From: Callaeas wilsoni
Lineage: Eukaryota; Chordata; Aves; Passeriformes; Callaeidae
Length of the DNA stretch: 64,000 bases
Reading direction: 5' to 3'
Assembly: GCA_013398955.1 (NCBI GenBank)
Contig: VWPU01014023.1
Span: 62,001-126,000 of the forward strand
Below are positions 62,626 to 64,000 of this stretch, in pieces (the first letter of the stretch is position 1; each line of letters starts with the position of its first letter). The translations under genes were made by a program, and so were the position numbers. The notes below the pieces were generated by a model that saw nothing but the letters and a program-made list of their open reading frames with translations, was not told where the DNA came from and did no database searches.

Positions 62626-64000
62626 AGATGTTTGTACTGAGGTACATGTGCCCGGCTCAGCACGGGTTGTCATGACACAAATGTTACAAATTAAGTCTGC
62701 ATCACTGGTGCTTGGTATTTAAAAAACCTCTTAGCAGAGACAAGACTTTTAGTGGCAGAGAAGCCCTTTATGAGGAACATTTCCAGTCAGTGAAAATGCA
62801 GGGTGAGGATGCAAATTGAACCAGTACAGAATCAGGAACCACGGAAATTTCTCAGCAGCTCACCCAGTGTCCTGTCACACCTCCTTCCTGTGGCTTCATT
62901 CATGAGGACAGAGCAAAGCACTCATCCTTTTCCTGTATGTCACATCCATGAGTATCTCGTGCAGACTCAACATCATTCTCACTTTTCCACAGCATGGCTC
63001 ATATTTCTTCAAAGGGACAGAATTCATAACCCGCGACGTGAACAATGAGAAGGCTTGTATAAGAATAACTCAGGATACAGCTCATTTCAAGTGTGGTGAG
63101 GGATGCAAACAGGAACAGAAAAGAAGCAGCAGATCTTTCCTCGTTTATGAGTGAAGCTCAGATTCTGCAGTCAGGAAGCACTGCCTGTGATACAGCAATT
63201 GGTGGGATGTGGGAGGAGGCAGAGCTCTGTCTGAGCAAAGGTCTGTTTGTTTAAACAGATTCTATAATGTAAAAATGGTGCTTTTCATTTCCCACAGTTG
63301 CTGCCAGCTGAAGGACAGTGGTTGCAGATGACAGGAGCTGCTGGAGATCTGGTCACACTGCCATCCACTGACTGCCTTCCTGTGGGGCCAAAGGCTGAGA
63401 TCCCTCAGGGTCCCCAAGCACAGAGCACAGCCTGGACTCGAAGGTCTTTTAGAAATGACCCCAAGCAGGGCCCATGTGGGTAATGCTGATGATAAAAGAA
63501 TCAGTGCAGGGCACAAAAGTTGCAGGCAAGGAGCATCCCTGGATATGCATGATCTTTCTACAGAGATCCTTTTCATTACCTCATTTGCTTTCTTGGGCTC
63601 CTGCTTTCTCCTGTACAGTTTTGAGTAAACATTCCCTGTACGGAGTTGCTAAGAGTCAAGCAGCCAGCCTGACAGAGACGCCCCAGGCCCCAGACTTCTT
63701 TGGAGCTCCTCATATTTCATGTTCCATTTGGGCAAAAAAAAAAATCAGCTCAGGTTTTCTCACTCTTAATCTAGAGTTTCTGTTTAACAGACAAAACCAA
63801 CTAATCAAATACAATGAGCCTTTATTTTAAGGAAAACAACTCATTTGAAAAGCCCAGGGCTCAGTTCTGCACTTAGATGTCAGGACAGCAGCATCTAAAG
63901 ACCTGAAATATCATAGACGGGGTCTCAGATTGTCCCAATTCTCTCATAGATATTTGCTACGGATCACTGTCCCTTGGGATGAGAGTTAAGGAATGTGGCC
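62626..64000. other. Non-coding stretch at the right end
   Basis: I see no supported gene, RNA or mobile element. Open frames reach 118 codons but have no recognisable domain. Base composition is intermediate, with few CpGs. Confidence 0.5.

Noticed and set aside
62320..62673. 117-codon minus-strand open frame
   Set aside because: It covers the 5' part of the CR1 remnant and reads partly out of the element's own frame. It is retrotransposon debris, not a host gene.

Overview
This window looks like avian nuclear DNA and is almost entirely non-coding. Three things point to a bird: a degenerate, 5'-truncated CR1 LINE (about 61,897-62,625, minus strand) with the octamer tail typical of that family; AT-rich, strongly CpG-depleted sequence over most of the window; and one compact, very GC-rich CpG island (about 48,660-49,815). 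The CR1 looks most like the copies common in galliform birds, but that narrower placement is inference. No bacterial, phage or organellar gene organisation is visible. No open reading frame encodes a protein family I recognise, apart from the CR1 remnant. The longest frames (up to 183 codons) sit in locally GC-rich patches or in a tandem repeat and are probably chance.

Layout. Positions 1-48,660 are AT-rich, intron-like or intergenic DNA. They contain a small CpG pocket (~1,719-1,750), clusters of homeodomain-type TAATTA sites (4,759-4,821 and 31,139-31,181), an octamer/SOX-type patch (27,561-27,730), a 17-copy 13-bp minisatellite (15,889-16,109), a 55-bp tandem duplication (44,744-44,853) and minor simple repeats. 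Positions 48,660-49,815 form the CpG island, the only clear promoter-class element. It has three good splice-donor matches on the minus strand (introns starting at 49,690, 49,343 and 49,300), so the likeliest model is a minus-strand gene whose non-coding first exon(s) lie here and whose long first intron fills much of the left part. A plus-strand TATA box at the left edge leaves room for a divergent transcript. Inside the island is a perfect 19-bp inverted repeat with a 31-base loop.

Positions 49,816-61,896 read as flanking non-coding DNA. They hold a pair of 58-bp diverged repeat copies 1.37 kb apart, a 183-codon frame of doubtful meaning, an AT-rich candidate enhancer, and a cluster of RFX/X-box-like sites (61,223-61,334) just before the CR1. 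The last 1.4 kb shows nothing I can name.

I could not identify the gene served by the CpG island. Splice-site, exon and enhancer calls are motif readings, not alignments, and carry low confidence.
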